From Paraburkholderia adhaesiva (lineage in GTDB: Bacteria > Pseudomonadota > Gammaproteobacteria > Burkholderiales > Burkholderiaceae): a stretch of 64,000 nt of DNA. Both the position numbers and the translations under genes were made by a program. The notes beneath the pieces are model-generated. The model was not told the DNA's origin and did no database searches. It saw only the letters and a list, made by a program, of their open reading frames with translations. The stretch's first letter is position 1. Each line of letters opens with the position of its first letter. This document shows, piece by piece, positions 26,377 to 33,907 of the stretch. The stretch lies in the NCBI RefSeq assembly GCF_021390575.1, contig NZ_JAJEJQ010000003.1:798001-862000 (forward strand), read 5' to 3'.

Positions 26377-26964
26377 TCAGGATGTACAAGCCTCGCCGGC
26401 AACGTCCCTTTCGACCTGTGCATCGGACGCCTGGATCTGCTCCCCGCCATTTGCTGGTGTGATGAGATAAGCATGAACATGTCGTAGCAAAAGCCTCTCA
26501 ACGGAGCCCGATACCCCTGCGTGGGGACCATCCTTGACTCGCAGTGCGTCGCCAACGCGAAAGCGCAATTTCGCCAGAGCAGCCTCGTGTATCGCGCGGT
26601 CCCACAGCGCCTTCTTCACAATTGTCTCTTCGGCCTGCTGGCCATACATCCGGTCCGAAAATATGTATGCTTTTCGAAGTGGCTCGACCGCGTCAATTGC
26701 CTTCCCCGCATCAAGCAGGGTCGCACCTTGCTGAAAGGACTCGACTCTCATCTTCTCAAGCTCAACATCATTGAATGGAAATGTGAACAGAACCCATTCA
26801 GAGACGTGCCCCTCCGGGTTTTTCAACTGAAATTCGTATCCACGCCAGCTCAATTGAGCCTCTGGCTCGCTATCGCTTGATGCCAGCTCCAAGTAGTCGC
26901 CGAAATAAATGGTCGGGAGCTGCCAATGGAGATGTTCGTTCGCGTTACGAACGCAGAGGTGGCC
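26377..26964 (-). CDS. Unknown protein with KOW-like C-terminal motif, 5' end uncertain
   Basis: Protein-like sequence runs from ~26964 ('NANEHLHWQLPTIYFGDYLE') through 'QLSWRGYEFQLKNPEGHV' to the C-terminal 'RFRVGDALRVKDGPHAGVSG', which resembles a KOW/SH3-like RNA- or protein-binding turn. A TGA lies at 26965-26967 and no ATG or GTG follows; the first possible start is TTG 26892, which would drop clearly coding-like residues. The left end of an IS3 element is only 5 bp further on, so the 5' part was probably damaged by that insertion. Function unknown. Confidence 0.5.
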   Translation of the reverse strand, partial: GHLCVRNANEHLHWQLPTIYFGDYLELASSDSEPEAQLSWRGYEFQLKNPEGHVSEWVLFTFPFNDVELEKMRVESFQQGATLLDAGKAIDAVEPLRKAYIFSDRMYGQQAEETIVKKALWDRAIHEAALAKLRFRVGDALRVKDGPHAGVSGSVERLLLRHVHAYLITPANGGEQIQASDAQVERDVAGEACTS

Positions 26965-27015
26965 TCACTCGTTCGGACAGTCATCTGAGATTTTTAAGTG
27001 GAACGTCCGAGGCAA

Positions 27016-27846
27016 TCATGCTGCCGATTTGATCGCAGGCAGCGTCGCGAAGTATGCCTCATCCGGGGTCTGATCCGCCAGGCTCGAATGGGGCCGTTTC
27101 CGGTTGTACAGCTCGACGTATTCGCCGATGGAGCGCCGGGCATGGCTGACCGACTCGTACGCTTTCAGGTAGACCTCTTCGTACTTGATGCTGCGCCACA
27201 CCCGTTCGACGAACACGTTGTCGCGCCAGGCCCCTTTGCCGTCCATCGACAGCCGCACGCCCCGGCTCAGCACCGCCTCGGTGAACGCGCCCGCCGTGAA
27301 CTGGCTACCCTGATCGGTGTTCACGATGTCGGGCAGTCCGTAGCGGGCGAACGCCTCTTCCAGCGCCTCGACGGCGTGCGTGGCTTCCAGCGTGATGGCG
27401 ACCCGGTACGCGAGAATCTTGCGGCTCGCCCAGTCCACCACTGCCGTCAGGTACACGAAGCCGCGCGCCATCGGAATGTACGTCGTGTCGAGGGCGAACA
27501 CCTGATTGGCACGCTCGATCTTCATGCCGCGCAGCAGGTACGGCCAGATCTTGTGCTGCGCGTTGCGGCGGCTCGTGTTCGGCTTGCAGTACAGCGCCTC
27601 GACGCCCATGCGCTTCATCAGCGTGCGTACGCGACGGCGACCCACCTCATGGCCTTCCCGGCGCAACAGGCGCGCCAGCATCCGCGCCCCTGCAAATGGG
27701 AACTCCATGTGCAGTTCGTCGATTCGCCGCATCAGCAACTGATCGACCTCGCTGACCGGCTGCGCCCGGTAATATGCGCTCGATCTCGCGATGCCAACCA
27801 GTCGCGTCTGTCGCGAAACCGGCAGCGCATGCGTACAGTCAATCAT
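27016..27846 (-). CDS. IS3-family transposase OrfB (catalytic part)
   Basis: 276 residues with the DDE integrase core: FALDTTYIPMARGF (first D), 'VNTDQGSQFTAG' (second D) and 'NVFVERVWRSIKYEEVYL' (E, then the K/R seven residues on), and an HTH_21-type N-terminus. The ATG overlaps the orfA stop (ATGA). A TTTTTTG run inside orfA may allow ribosomal frameshifting to make a fused OrfAB (inference). Appears intact. Confidence 0.9.
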   Translation of the reverse strand: MIDCTHALPVSRQTRLVGIARSSAYYRAQPVSEVDQLLMRRIDELHMEFPFAGARMLARLLRREGHEVGRRRVRTLMKRMGVEALYCKPNTSRRNAQHKIWPYLLRGMKIERANQVFALDTTYIPMARGFVYLTAVVDWASRKILAYRVAITLEATHAVEALEEAFARYGLPDIVNTDQGSQFTAGAFTEAVLSRGVRLSMDGKGAWRDNVFVERVWRSIKYEEVYLKAYESVSHARRSIGEYVELYNRKRPHSSLADQTPDEAYFATLPAIKSAA

Positions 27847-28151
27847 CGCTTTGCGCTCAGCAGTCCGGCTTTGCCGAGCGCTCCTGACAAAAAATCGTTC
27901 TCCAGCGTCAACTGCCCGATCTTCGCGTGCAGCGTTTTCACGTCCACCGGCGGATCGCTCGACGGTGCACCTGTCGCACCAAACACGTCTGCCGCACGCT
28001 CCTGCAACTGCCGCTTCCATTCCGTGATCTGGTTCGGATGTACATCAAACTGCTGTGCCAGTTCGGCCAGCGTGCGCTCACCTTTGACCGCTGCCAGTGC
28101 CACTTTCGCTTTGAACGCCGCTGAGTGCGTCCGTCGGGTTCTCTTCGTCAT
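27843..28151 (-). CDS. IS3-family transposase OrfA
   Basis: 102 residues with an HTH for terminal repeat binding (HSAAFKAKVALAAVKGERTL, 'QFDVHPNQITEWKRQL') and a C-terminal leucine-zipper-like helix (KIGQLTLENDFLSGALGKAG). Typical of IS3 OrfA. Overlaps orfB by 4 bases. Confidence 0.9.
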   Translation of the reverse strand: MTKRTRRTHSAAFKAKVALAAVKGERTLAELAQQFDVHPNQITEWKRQLQERAADVFGATGAPSSDPPVDVKTLHAKIGQLTLENDFLSGALGKAGLLSAKR

Positions 28152-28173
28152 TTCCTCGGTTCCTTTGCCAGCA

Positions 28174-29778
28174 TTATCGCTGGCTCAGGCCCCGGCCAAA
28201 CCACTTATCCGACTGTCCGAATTTGCGCGGCCACCTCTCGCCGCCTTCGTTGCGACGGCGGTACGTGACGACGACCCCAGGTACGAAATCCTCTCCCTTA
28301 AATACTATTGCGGCCTTGTAACCGCGATGCAATCCGTTCTCCGTATCTGGCACCCGCGACCAACTAACCTCGCGCAACAGAGGGACGACACGCTGTCCGC
28401 CCGCAGACGCCTTGTAGCCTCGCAGAGCGACTTCCTTCGAGTGATGGAACGGCACGCGCCCCGGCTGTTTCGGCATCATGCGAGTCCGAATAGCCGTCAG
28501 CCACGATACATCCTTCACAGCGGCACTCAATAATGCAAGCTGCGTCGACGTCAGTGCTGATTGCGCTTGCTGCAAGTCAGATCCGAGACGTACAGCATGT
28601 GCTTCAAGCTCACTGACTCGCTCTCGCGACGCGTCTTCAGCGTCTTGCAATTGCCTCTCAAGTGCGCTCTGCTGAGCTTTGAGTTCCTCAACCCTATGCA
28701 TGAGCGCGGGATCCGTTCGCTCCAGCACTTCCTTTCGAAGCTCGGGATCAAGGTCCTGAAGTCGCTCCATTAGTTCATTGACGTTTCGCTGGTCTTCCGC
28801 GTCAGGCGAACCCTTCAACCGATCCCATAATTGAGGGAAGAGCGCATGAAGGTCGACTCCGGTGTAGAACTGCACCCGAGAGCGAGCAACCGCAGGAGCA
28901 AGCTTGGTTAAGACGTGGCCATACGTTTCGCGAATTTTGGCCGAATCCGTTTCGTAGAATGCCCAGAGCACGTCTGGATTCAGACTTGGATCCGTCACCA
29001 GATCGGCCAGACATGACATAAAGATATCGTCCCAACCACCGCAACCCATTACTACCAAGGTCCGGTTCTGTAACAGCCTCTCAAGTGAGCGCTTCAACTG
29101 GGGTCTGGGCTGCCCGATTTGCGCCGGCACATGAAGCGTATCGGAGCCATGCCAGTATCCGTGCAAATGGACGACCTCAACCCCCGGGCTTTGCGATTGA
29201 CCGATTGTCCCGTCAACGCTTAGCACTGTTCGGAAATATGTCTCGCCAGCGGCTCGGACACCAATCTGAATGAGCGGATCGAAGTTCGTGGTCAGTACTG
29301 TCCGCCCGATGTACCCAGGCCGATTTGCGAGCAGTTTTCCAAGAGCGACTATCGAAGGACGGAGGTGCCATCCTTTGATATCGTCGTCTAGCGCACCTAA
29401 AGCCTTTGGATCGGAAGAGCTTACAATTTCCCCTTCCGACGGACCGGAGGTAGGCGGATTACGTGCCTGGAGTACTGCTCGTCGAATGACCGCGTTGGCT
29501 ACGTCCTGGCCGCGGCGCGCCTGAAGGTCAGCGAAAGCATTTCGATATACTTCACCAAGGTCTTTGGAACTATGATCGGGTGCGAGAACGTCCGGAGAGT
29601 CACGTAACGCGTCCTCGACAAGGGCTATCACGCCAGCGACGTTGGGAACCCCGGGTGCGTCCTTGGATTCGGGCATCGTAAGCGCGGACCCGAAGAAGAA
29701 TATGACCTCGCGCTGTGCGTGGATCAGACGATCGAGGAGAACATCGGCACCATAAAACCGAACATCTGAATCGCTCAC
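28174..29778 (-). CDS. SIR2-like domain protein, 3' end cut by IS3 insertion
   Basis: 534 codons. The N-terminal SIR2-like (NAD-binding/hydrolysing) domain shows VIFFFGSALTMP (nucleotide loop, ~26-37), TVLTTNFDPLIQIG, VVHLHGYWHGSD and 'VVMGCGGWDDIF'. A coiled coil follows (~375-440: HRVEELKAQQSALERQLQDA onward), then a beta-rich end with 'GVVVTYRRRNEGGERW'. The last ~16 codons are IS sequence, so the native C-terminus is lost. The N-terminus is inferred at GTG 29778, without a strong ribosome site. SIR2-plus-accessory-domain proteins are often abortive anti-phage NADases; that role is inference. Confidence 0.75.
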   Translation of the reverse strand: MSDSDVRFYGADVLLDRLIHAQREVIFFFGSALTMPESKDAPGVPNVAGVIALVEDALRDSPDVLAPDHSSKDLGEVYRNAFADLQARRGQDVANAVIRRAVLQARNPPTSGPSEGEIVSSSDPKALGALDDDIKGWHLRPSIVALGKLLANRPGYIGRTVLTTNFDPLIQIGVRAAGETYFRTVLSVDGTIGQSQSPGVEVVHLHGYWHGSDTLHVPAQIGQPRPQLKRSLERLLQNRTLVVMGCGGWDDIFMSCLADLVTDPSLNPDVLWAFYETDSAKIRETYGHVLTKLAPAVARSRVQFYTGVDLHALFPQLWDRLKGSPDAEDQRNVNELMERLQDLDPELRKEVLERTDPALMHRVEELKAQQSALERQLQDAEDASRERVSELEAHAVRLGSDLQQAQSALTSTQLALLSAAVKDVSWLTAIRTRMMPKQPGRVPFHHSKEVALRGYKASAGGQRVVPLLREVSWSRVPDTENGLHRGYKAAIVFKGEDFVPGVVVTYRRRNEGGERWPRKFGQSDKWFGRGLSQR

Positions 29779-30403
29779 TGTCGCACCCGGAGTTTGGACG
29801 AATGCCGCAATTTTGCCCGGTGCACGTGTTGCTTCAGGATGTGACGTGAAAATCGCACGGGGGCACAACTGTGATGCGCTGTTCCAGACCTTGACCGAGC
29901 CCACGAAAGAAGTCCTGGTGCGCTCGGCAACAGACCGTCTAGGACATCCGTCGGGACTCACCGGCGACCCGCATCGATACTTGCGGGACTTTCGGTGAAC
30001 TTTGTCGATTTGCGATATCCATACGAGAAGTACGAGGGCCTACTCGAAATCGAGTGACAGCCCGAAGCAGTCACTCGTTGCCCCTCGATTGGGTTCGATA
30101 CCGAACATCGACTACGGCCGCTGAAGAAGCGTTCGTCTTTGATGGGCCGATGGCCGGTTTTGGAGCAAAGGTGACGTCTGAAGGTCCAACAGACAACGCA
30201 CGTGAATAGCGGCTCCTGGCCGATCGCGGAAGTAGGTGATCTGCATTCGCCGGCAGTGCTGACTTGGTGCGCCCTTGCCAACCGGGATGAATGAGGCGAC
30301 GCGATAGGGACGGGCGCGGGGTTGCTTGCGGTGTCACGAAAATCAACCCACCAAGGGTGTGCTCTCCGTGATAAGGGGCGTTATCACGGCGATCCTGGAA
30401 CCT
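29779..30403. other. Intergenic, no gene recognised
   Basis: ~620 bp between the SIR2-like gene and the next IS. Short frames on both strands look non-coding. The promoter of the SIR2-like gene should lie near 29780-29900. Confidence 0.45.
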
Positions 30404-30467
30404 TGTAGTGGTCTAATGAATCCGGACACTGATTTAGGCGAGAATGGTCGCCATGAAGAGGTGTCTG

Positions 30468-30776
30468 ATGAGCAAGCAACGACGTACGTTTTCCCCGGAG
30501 TTCAAACAGCAAGCCGCCTGTCTGGTGCTCGACCAGGGCTATAGCCATATGGAGGCAAGCCGCTCGGTCGGTGTCGGCGAGACGGTGCTGCGTCGCTGGG
30601 TGCAGCAACTTCAGATGGAACGCCAGGGCGTCACGCCGCAGGGCAAGGCAATCACGCCGGATCAACAGCGTATTCAGGAACTCGAGGCGCGTATCGAACG
30701 CCTCGAGCGTGAGAAGGCCATTTTAAAAAAGGCTACCGCGCTCTTGATGTCGGAAGGCATCGAACGTACGAAGTAA
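30468..30776 (+). CDS. IS3-family transposase OrfA
   Basis: 102 residues (MSKQRRTFSPEFKQQAACLV, HTH 'SRSVGVGETVLRRWVQQL', coiled coil 'RIQELEARIERLEREKAIL'). An A6G slippery run (30725-30731, TTA AAA AAG) lies in the coiled-coil end, the usual site for -1 frameshifting into orfB. Confidence 0.9.
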   Translation: MSKQRRTFSPEFKQQAACLVLDQGYSHMEASRSVGVGETVLRRWVQQLQMERQGVTPQGKAITPDQQRIQELEARIERLEREKAILKKATALLMSEGIERTK

Positions 30777-31630
30777 TTGATCAGATTGGCGCAAGCGAAT
30801 CGGTCGAACTGATCTGCGCGGTATTCGACGTATCGCGATCCTGCCTGTATGCGTACCGGGAGCGCGCCCAGCGCGTTGACGCCGAGCGCATGGCACTGCG
30901 TAGCCGGGTACACGAGCTGTTCGTCGAGAGTCGAAGCTCTGCCGGCAGCCGCAGCATCATGGGCATGATGCGCGAAGAAGGTACGGTGATTGGCCGCTTC
31001 AAGGTCAGCCGCCTGATGGAAGAACTCGGGCTTATCTGCAAGCAGCCGGGTCGCCATGCCTACAAGCAGGCCACGGTCGAGCGGATCGATATCCCGAATC
31101 ATCTCAATCGTGAATTCGAGGTTGGTACGCCGAATCAGATCTGGTGTGGTGACATCACCTATGTCTGGGCGCAGGGCCGTTGGCATTATCTGGCCGTAGT
31201 GCTCGACCTGTTCACGCGTCGGGTTGTTGGCTGGGCGTTCTCGACACGCCCGGATGCCGATCTGGTCGTGCAGGCGTTGGAGATGGCCTATGAGCAGCGT
31301 GGTCGTCCGCAAGGCTTGCTGTTCCACTCGGATCAAGGCGGCCAGTATGCAAGCCGGAAATTCCGTCAGCGCCTGTGGCGCTATCGGATTCAGCAGAGCA
31401 TGAGCCGTCGTGGAAATTGCTGGGACAACTCCCCGATGGAAAGGCTGTTCCGCAGCTTCAAGACGGAATGGCTGCCGTCAGTGGGGTACACGTCGACGCA
31501 GGAAGCACACCGGGATATCAGCCACTACCTGATGCACCGTTACAACTGGATACGGCCGCATCAGTTCAATGACGGACTGGCGCCGGCTGTTGCGGAAGAA
31601 AAACTTAACGCAGTGTCCGGGATTAGTTGA
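30731..31630 (+). CDS. IS3-family transposase OrfB (frameshift product part)
   Basis: ~300 codons in the -1 frame from the slippery run. DDE residues sit in WCGDITYVWAQG, 'LLFHSDQGGQYASRKF' and 'NSPMERLFRSFKTEWL'. The frame has no convincing start of its own, so it is most likely translated as an OrfAB fusion. Intact to the TGA at 31628-31630, just inside the right inverted repeat. Confidence 0.9.
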   Translation, partial: GYRALDVGRHRTYEVIDQIGASESVELICAVFDVSRSCLYAYRERAQRVDAERMALRSRVHELFVESRSSAGSRSIMGMMREEGTVIGRFKVSRLMEELGLICKQPGRHAYKQATVERIDIPNHLNREFEVGTPNQIWCGDITYVWAQGRWHYLAVVLDLFTRRVVGWAFSTRPDADLVVQALEMAYEQRGRPQGLLFHSDQGGQYASRKFRQRLWRYRIQQSMSRRGNCWDNSPMERLFRSFKTEWLPSVGYTSTQEAHRDISHYLMHRYNWIRPHQFNDGLAPAVAEEKLNAVSGIS

Positions 31631-31641
31631 CCACTACACCT

Positions 31642-32213
31642 TGACGCCAACAGACACGGCGTTACTCAATGATTTAGCCGGCGGAAAGGCAATTTCAGCT
31701 TTCCAAAAAAGCGCGGATGCGTTGACTGAAGCAGTCCCGATTAGATGCAGCCACACCGGCTTAATATTGGAGCCGCACAAATCAGCGAAATTTATTTCCG
31801 AAAAAATGGAACTAAATTCCTCGCAAGTGCGCGGATAATGGAGCTAATCTCAACGTTTTTTGTGCCACGGTCGTTTAGCTCGTCAAGTGTGTTCTTCCCA
31901 CGCAGATGCTTTTGGAACTAAATCGACCAGCAACTTGCACCGCAAGAACCATGCGGATTTAGCTCCAAGATCCCTAGAAATTTAGTTCCTCGCACTGTTG
32001 ACACAAATCTTTGAGAAATGTCGAGTGACCATGCTGACGCTCTTTTGATGACGCAAACCATTTAGAAATGCCGACATCGGCATTTCTAAATCATTTCTGT
32101 CGCGTTTCGTCAATGGTTTCTGTCAATGCACTCCCAGCATGCACCTCAAGTCAACCCGGGGTACGACATCTGTACTTTGCCCAAGTACGACACTACTACT
32201 TTGCTCTCACACC
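31642..32213. other. Non-coding stretch with repeated motifs
   Basis: ~570 bp, AT-richer than its surroundings, no gene. It contains a recurring GGAACTAAAT / ATTTAGTTCC-type motif (about 31808, 31914 and the inverse near 31950 and 31980), repeats of AGAAATGYCGA, and the palindrome at 32060-32091. Confidence 0.6.
32060..32091. repeat. Perfect 15-bp inverted repeat with 2-bp centre
   Basis: ATTTAGAAATGCCGA, then CA, then its exact reverse complement. Half-site-like AGAAATGTCGA at ~32013 and TTTCTGTCG just after suggest clustered protein-binding sites or a recombination/resolution site. Confidence 0.8.
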
Positions 32214-33904
32214 TGTGTCAAAGCCATTCTCAAATGTCCGCCTCCTGGCCACGTTGAAATGTCCGGGTTTACGGGCTTGAGGGTTTGTTTCTCATGGGTT
32301 ACAGATCACGCAGTGTCGAAGAGCTGATCCTGAACGGGCAGGGCGCTCACGCCTGTTCCACTGTCCCTGGCAGACCGGCGGCCAGGTTTGCGGGGTGGCG
32401 GTTGCGCCTGTCTGCGTTGGGCAAGATCCACGATGACGTTCTCTACGTCGGCCTGCGTGAACTCGCGTTGCTTCTTCTTGCCCGATTGAGGATCGTTCCG
32501 ACTGGTCCGGGTCGTGTCGCCGCGATGTGTTCGTGACGGAGCTTTACCGATCCGGCTGTTGTCACGTTGCGACTGGATCGCCTGTGCGACCTGAAGTACA
32601 TGACTCAACCGCTTGTGTTCAACGACCGCGCCCTGATCGATCTCAGCGAGCCGATCATATTCCCGGTAGGGCAACACACGTTCGTCCGCGCGGAGTTCGA
32701 TGCGACCATCCGGGTACTCCCATATCTCGATAACCTGACCAATCAGCTTCCGGTTCCCCGGCGTATCCTCCAGCAGGTACATCACCCGGTCGTACTGCAC
32801 CGTGAGCGACTTCGTCACTTTGCGCGGCTCACGCCACGTGAGCACCAGATCAAGGCTCTCGTCGGCGCGCAGCGGCCGGTGAGCGTCGAACCCGCTCTTC
32901 GGCGGCTTCGCGAAACGAGCGTTGTAGGCCGCCATGAAGGAGGGGGCGTACGCATTCGCTTCGGCTACCGTGCTGATGCCGCGCAGCCTCAGTTCCTTCA
33001 CCAGCCGATCCTGCAAGGTCAGGTGCGCGCGCTCGACGCGTCCCTTGGCCGAACTGCTGTTCGCGCAGAATGCGTCGATGTTCAGTTCGTACATCGCTCG
33101 ACCGAACGGCGTCACGCGATTACCAGTCTTGCCCGGCACCGTAACGCGGAACACGCTGGCTTTATCGCTGTAGAACGCTCCGGGCTTGCCATGCCGTTCG
33201 ATGTACGCGCGCGTCGCCTCGAAATAGCTGAAGGTCGATTCCGTCTGCGTGAAGTGCAGTTGCATCAAACGGCTCGTCGCATCGTCCACGTAGACCAGCA
33301 GCGTGCATTGCGGCGCCCGCTCTTCGAACCATCGGTGCTCGCTGCCGTCGATCTGGATCAGTTCGCCCAGACATGCCCGTCGTGCCCGTGGCTGGTAGAC
33401 CTTCGGCGCACGCTGCCGTCTTGGCACCCACAGCCCGGCGTCCGTCATGAGTCGGCGCACCGTTTCCTTCGCCAGCCGGATGCAGTGGCATTCCCACAGC
33501 TTCTCGCAGGCCAGCGTCGGCCCGAAATCGGCATAGCGATCACGGATGATCGAGAGCGCCCGGTCAGCCGTTACGGCGTTCAGCCGGTTGTTGCTGGGCT
33601 TCGAGCGCCGGCGCGACACGAGACCTTGGGGTCCGTGCTCCCTCAATCGCCCAACCAGCCGCCGAATCTGCCGTGTCGTCAGTCCGAGTCGTTCGGCCGC
33701 GCGCCATGGCTTCAACTTGCCGTCAGCCACGTCCTGAATGACCTTGAACCTGTCCAGCTCCCGCATCGTCATCGTGATCCGTTCCGTTGCTGCCATCGAA
33801 AGCCTCCAGCGCTGGATTCCCAGCGGCCGGTCAGCTTACGATTGGCCCGAAAGCGGACATTTGAACTTGGCTAAAAGCGGACATTACAACTTAGCCGCTA
33901 CACA
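32214..33904 (-). mobile_element. ISNCY-type insertion sequence, copy A
   Basis: ~1691 bp. Left end TGTGTCAAAGCC and right end (reverse complement) TGTGTAGCGGCT align over ~50 bp, each with two ATGTCCG motifs at the same spacing, probably transposase-binding sites. One large transposase gene on the minus strand. Ends are inferred from alignment of the four element tips in this locus. Confidence 0.7.
32306..33796 (-). CDS. ISNCY-type DDE transposase
   Basis: 496 residues. N-terminal HTH (MRELDRFKVIQDVADGKLKP, 'AAERLGLTTRQIRRLVGRL'), DDE core with 'GELIQIDGSEHRWFEERAP' (D), 'GAFYSDKASVFRV' (D) and 'SSAKGRVERAHLTLQDRLV' (E), and a Lys/Arg-rich C-terminus. About 70% like the neighbour at 34050 by eye. 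Intact. Confidence 0.9.
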   Translation of the reverse strand: MAATERITMTMRELDRFKVIQDVADGKLKPWRAAERLGLTTRQIRRLVGRLREHGPQGLVSRRRSKPSNNRLNAVTADRALSIIRDRYADFGPTLACEKLWECHCIRLAKETVRRLMTDAGLWVPRRQRAPKVYQPRARRACLGELIQIDGSEHRWFEERAPQCTLLVYVDDATSRLMQLHFTQTESTFSYFEATRAYIERHGKPGAFYSDKASVFRVTVPGKTGNRVTPFGRAMYELNIDAFCANSSSAKGRVERAHLTLQDRLVKELRLRGISTVAEANAYAPSFMAAYNARFAKPPKSGFDAHRPLRADESLDLVLTWREPRKVTKSLTVQYDRVMYLLEDTPGNRKLIGQVIEIWEYPDGRIELRADERVLPYREYDRLAEIDQGAVVEHKRLSHVLQVAQAIQSQRDNSRIGKAPSRTHRGDTTRTSRNDPQSGKKKQREFTQADVENVIVDLAQRRQAQPPPRKPGRRSARDSGTGVSALPVQDQLFDTA

Positions 33905-33907
33905 CCT

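Larger units (their letters stand above)
26972..28221 (-). mobile_element. IS3-family insertion sequence, copy A
   Basis: 1250 bp bounded by inverted repeats TTCGGACAGTC (26972-26982) and GACTGTCCGAA (28211-28221). It contains orfA and orfB on the minus strand. No convincing target duplication was found, so ends could be off by a base or two. It separates a SIR2-like gene from the gene at 26377. Confidence 0.85.
30404..31638 (+). mobile_element. IS3-family insertion sequence, copy B (different from A)
   Basis: 1235 bp bounded by TGTAGTGGTC... at the left and its inverted copy ...GACCACTACA at the right; the repeat continues imperfectly through CCGGACACTG. A 3-bp target duplication CCT flanks it (30401-30403 and 31639-31641), as expected for IS3 elements. 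orfA and orfB are on the plus strand. Apparently complete. Confidence 0.9.

Noticed and set aside
32567..33874. 435-codon plus-strand open frame over the first ISNCY element (and the 432-codon one over the second)
   Set aside because: Antisense to the DDE transposases; no protein-like features.
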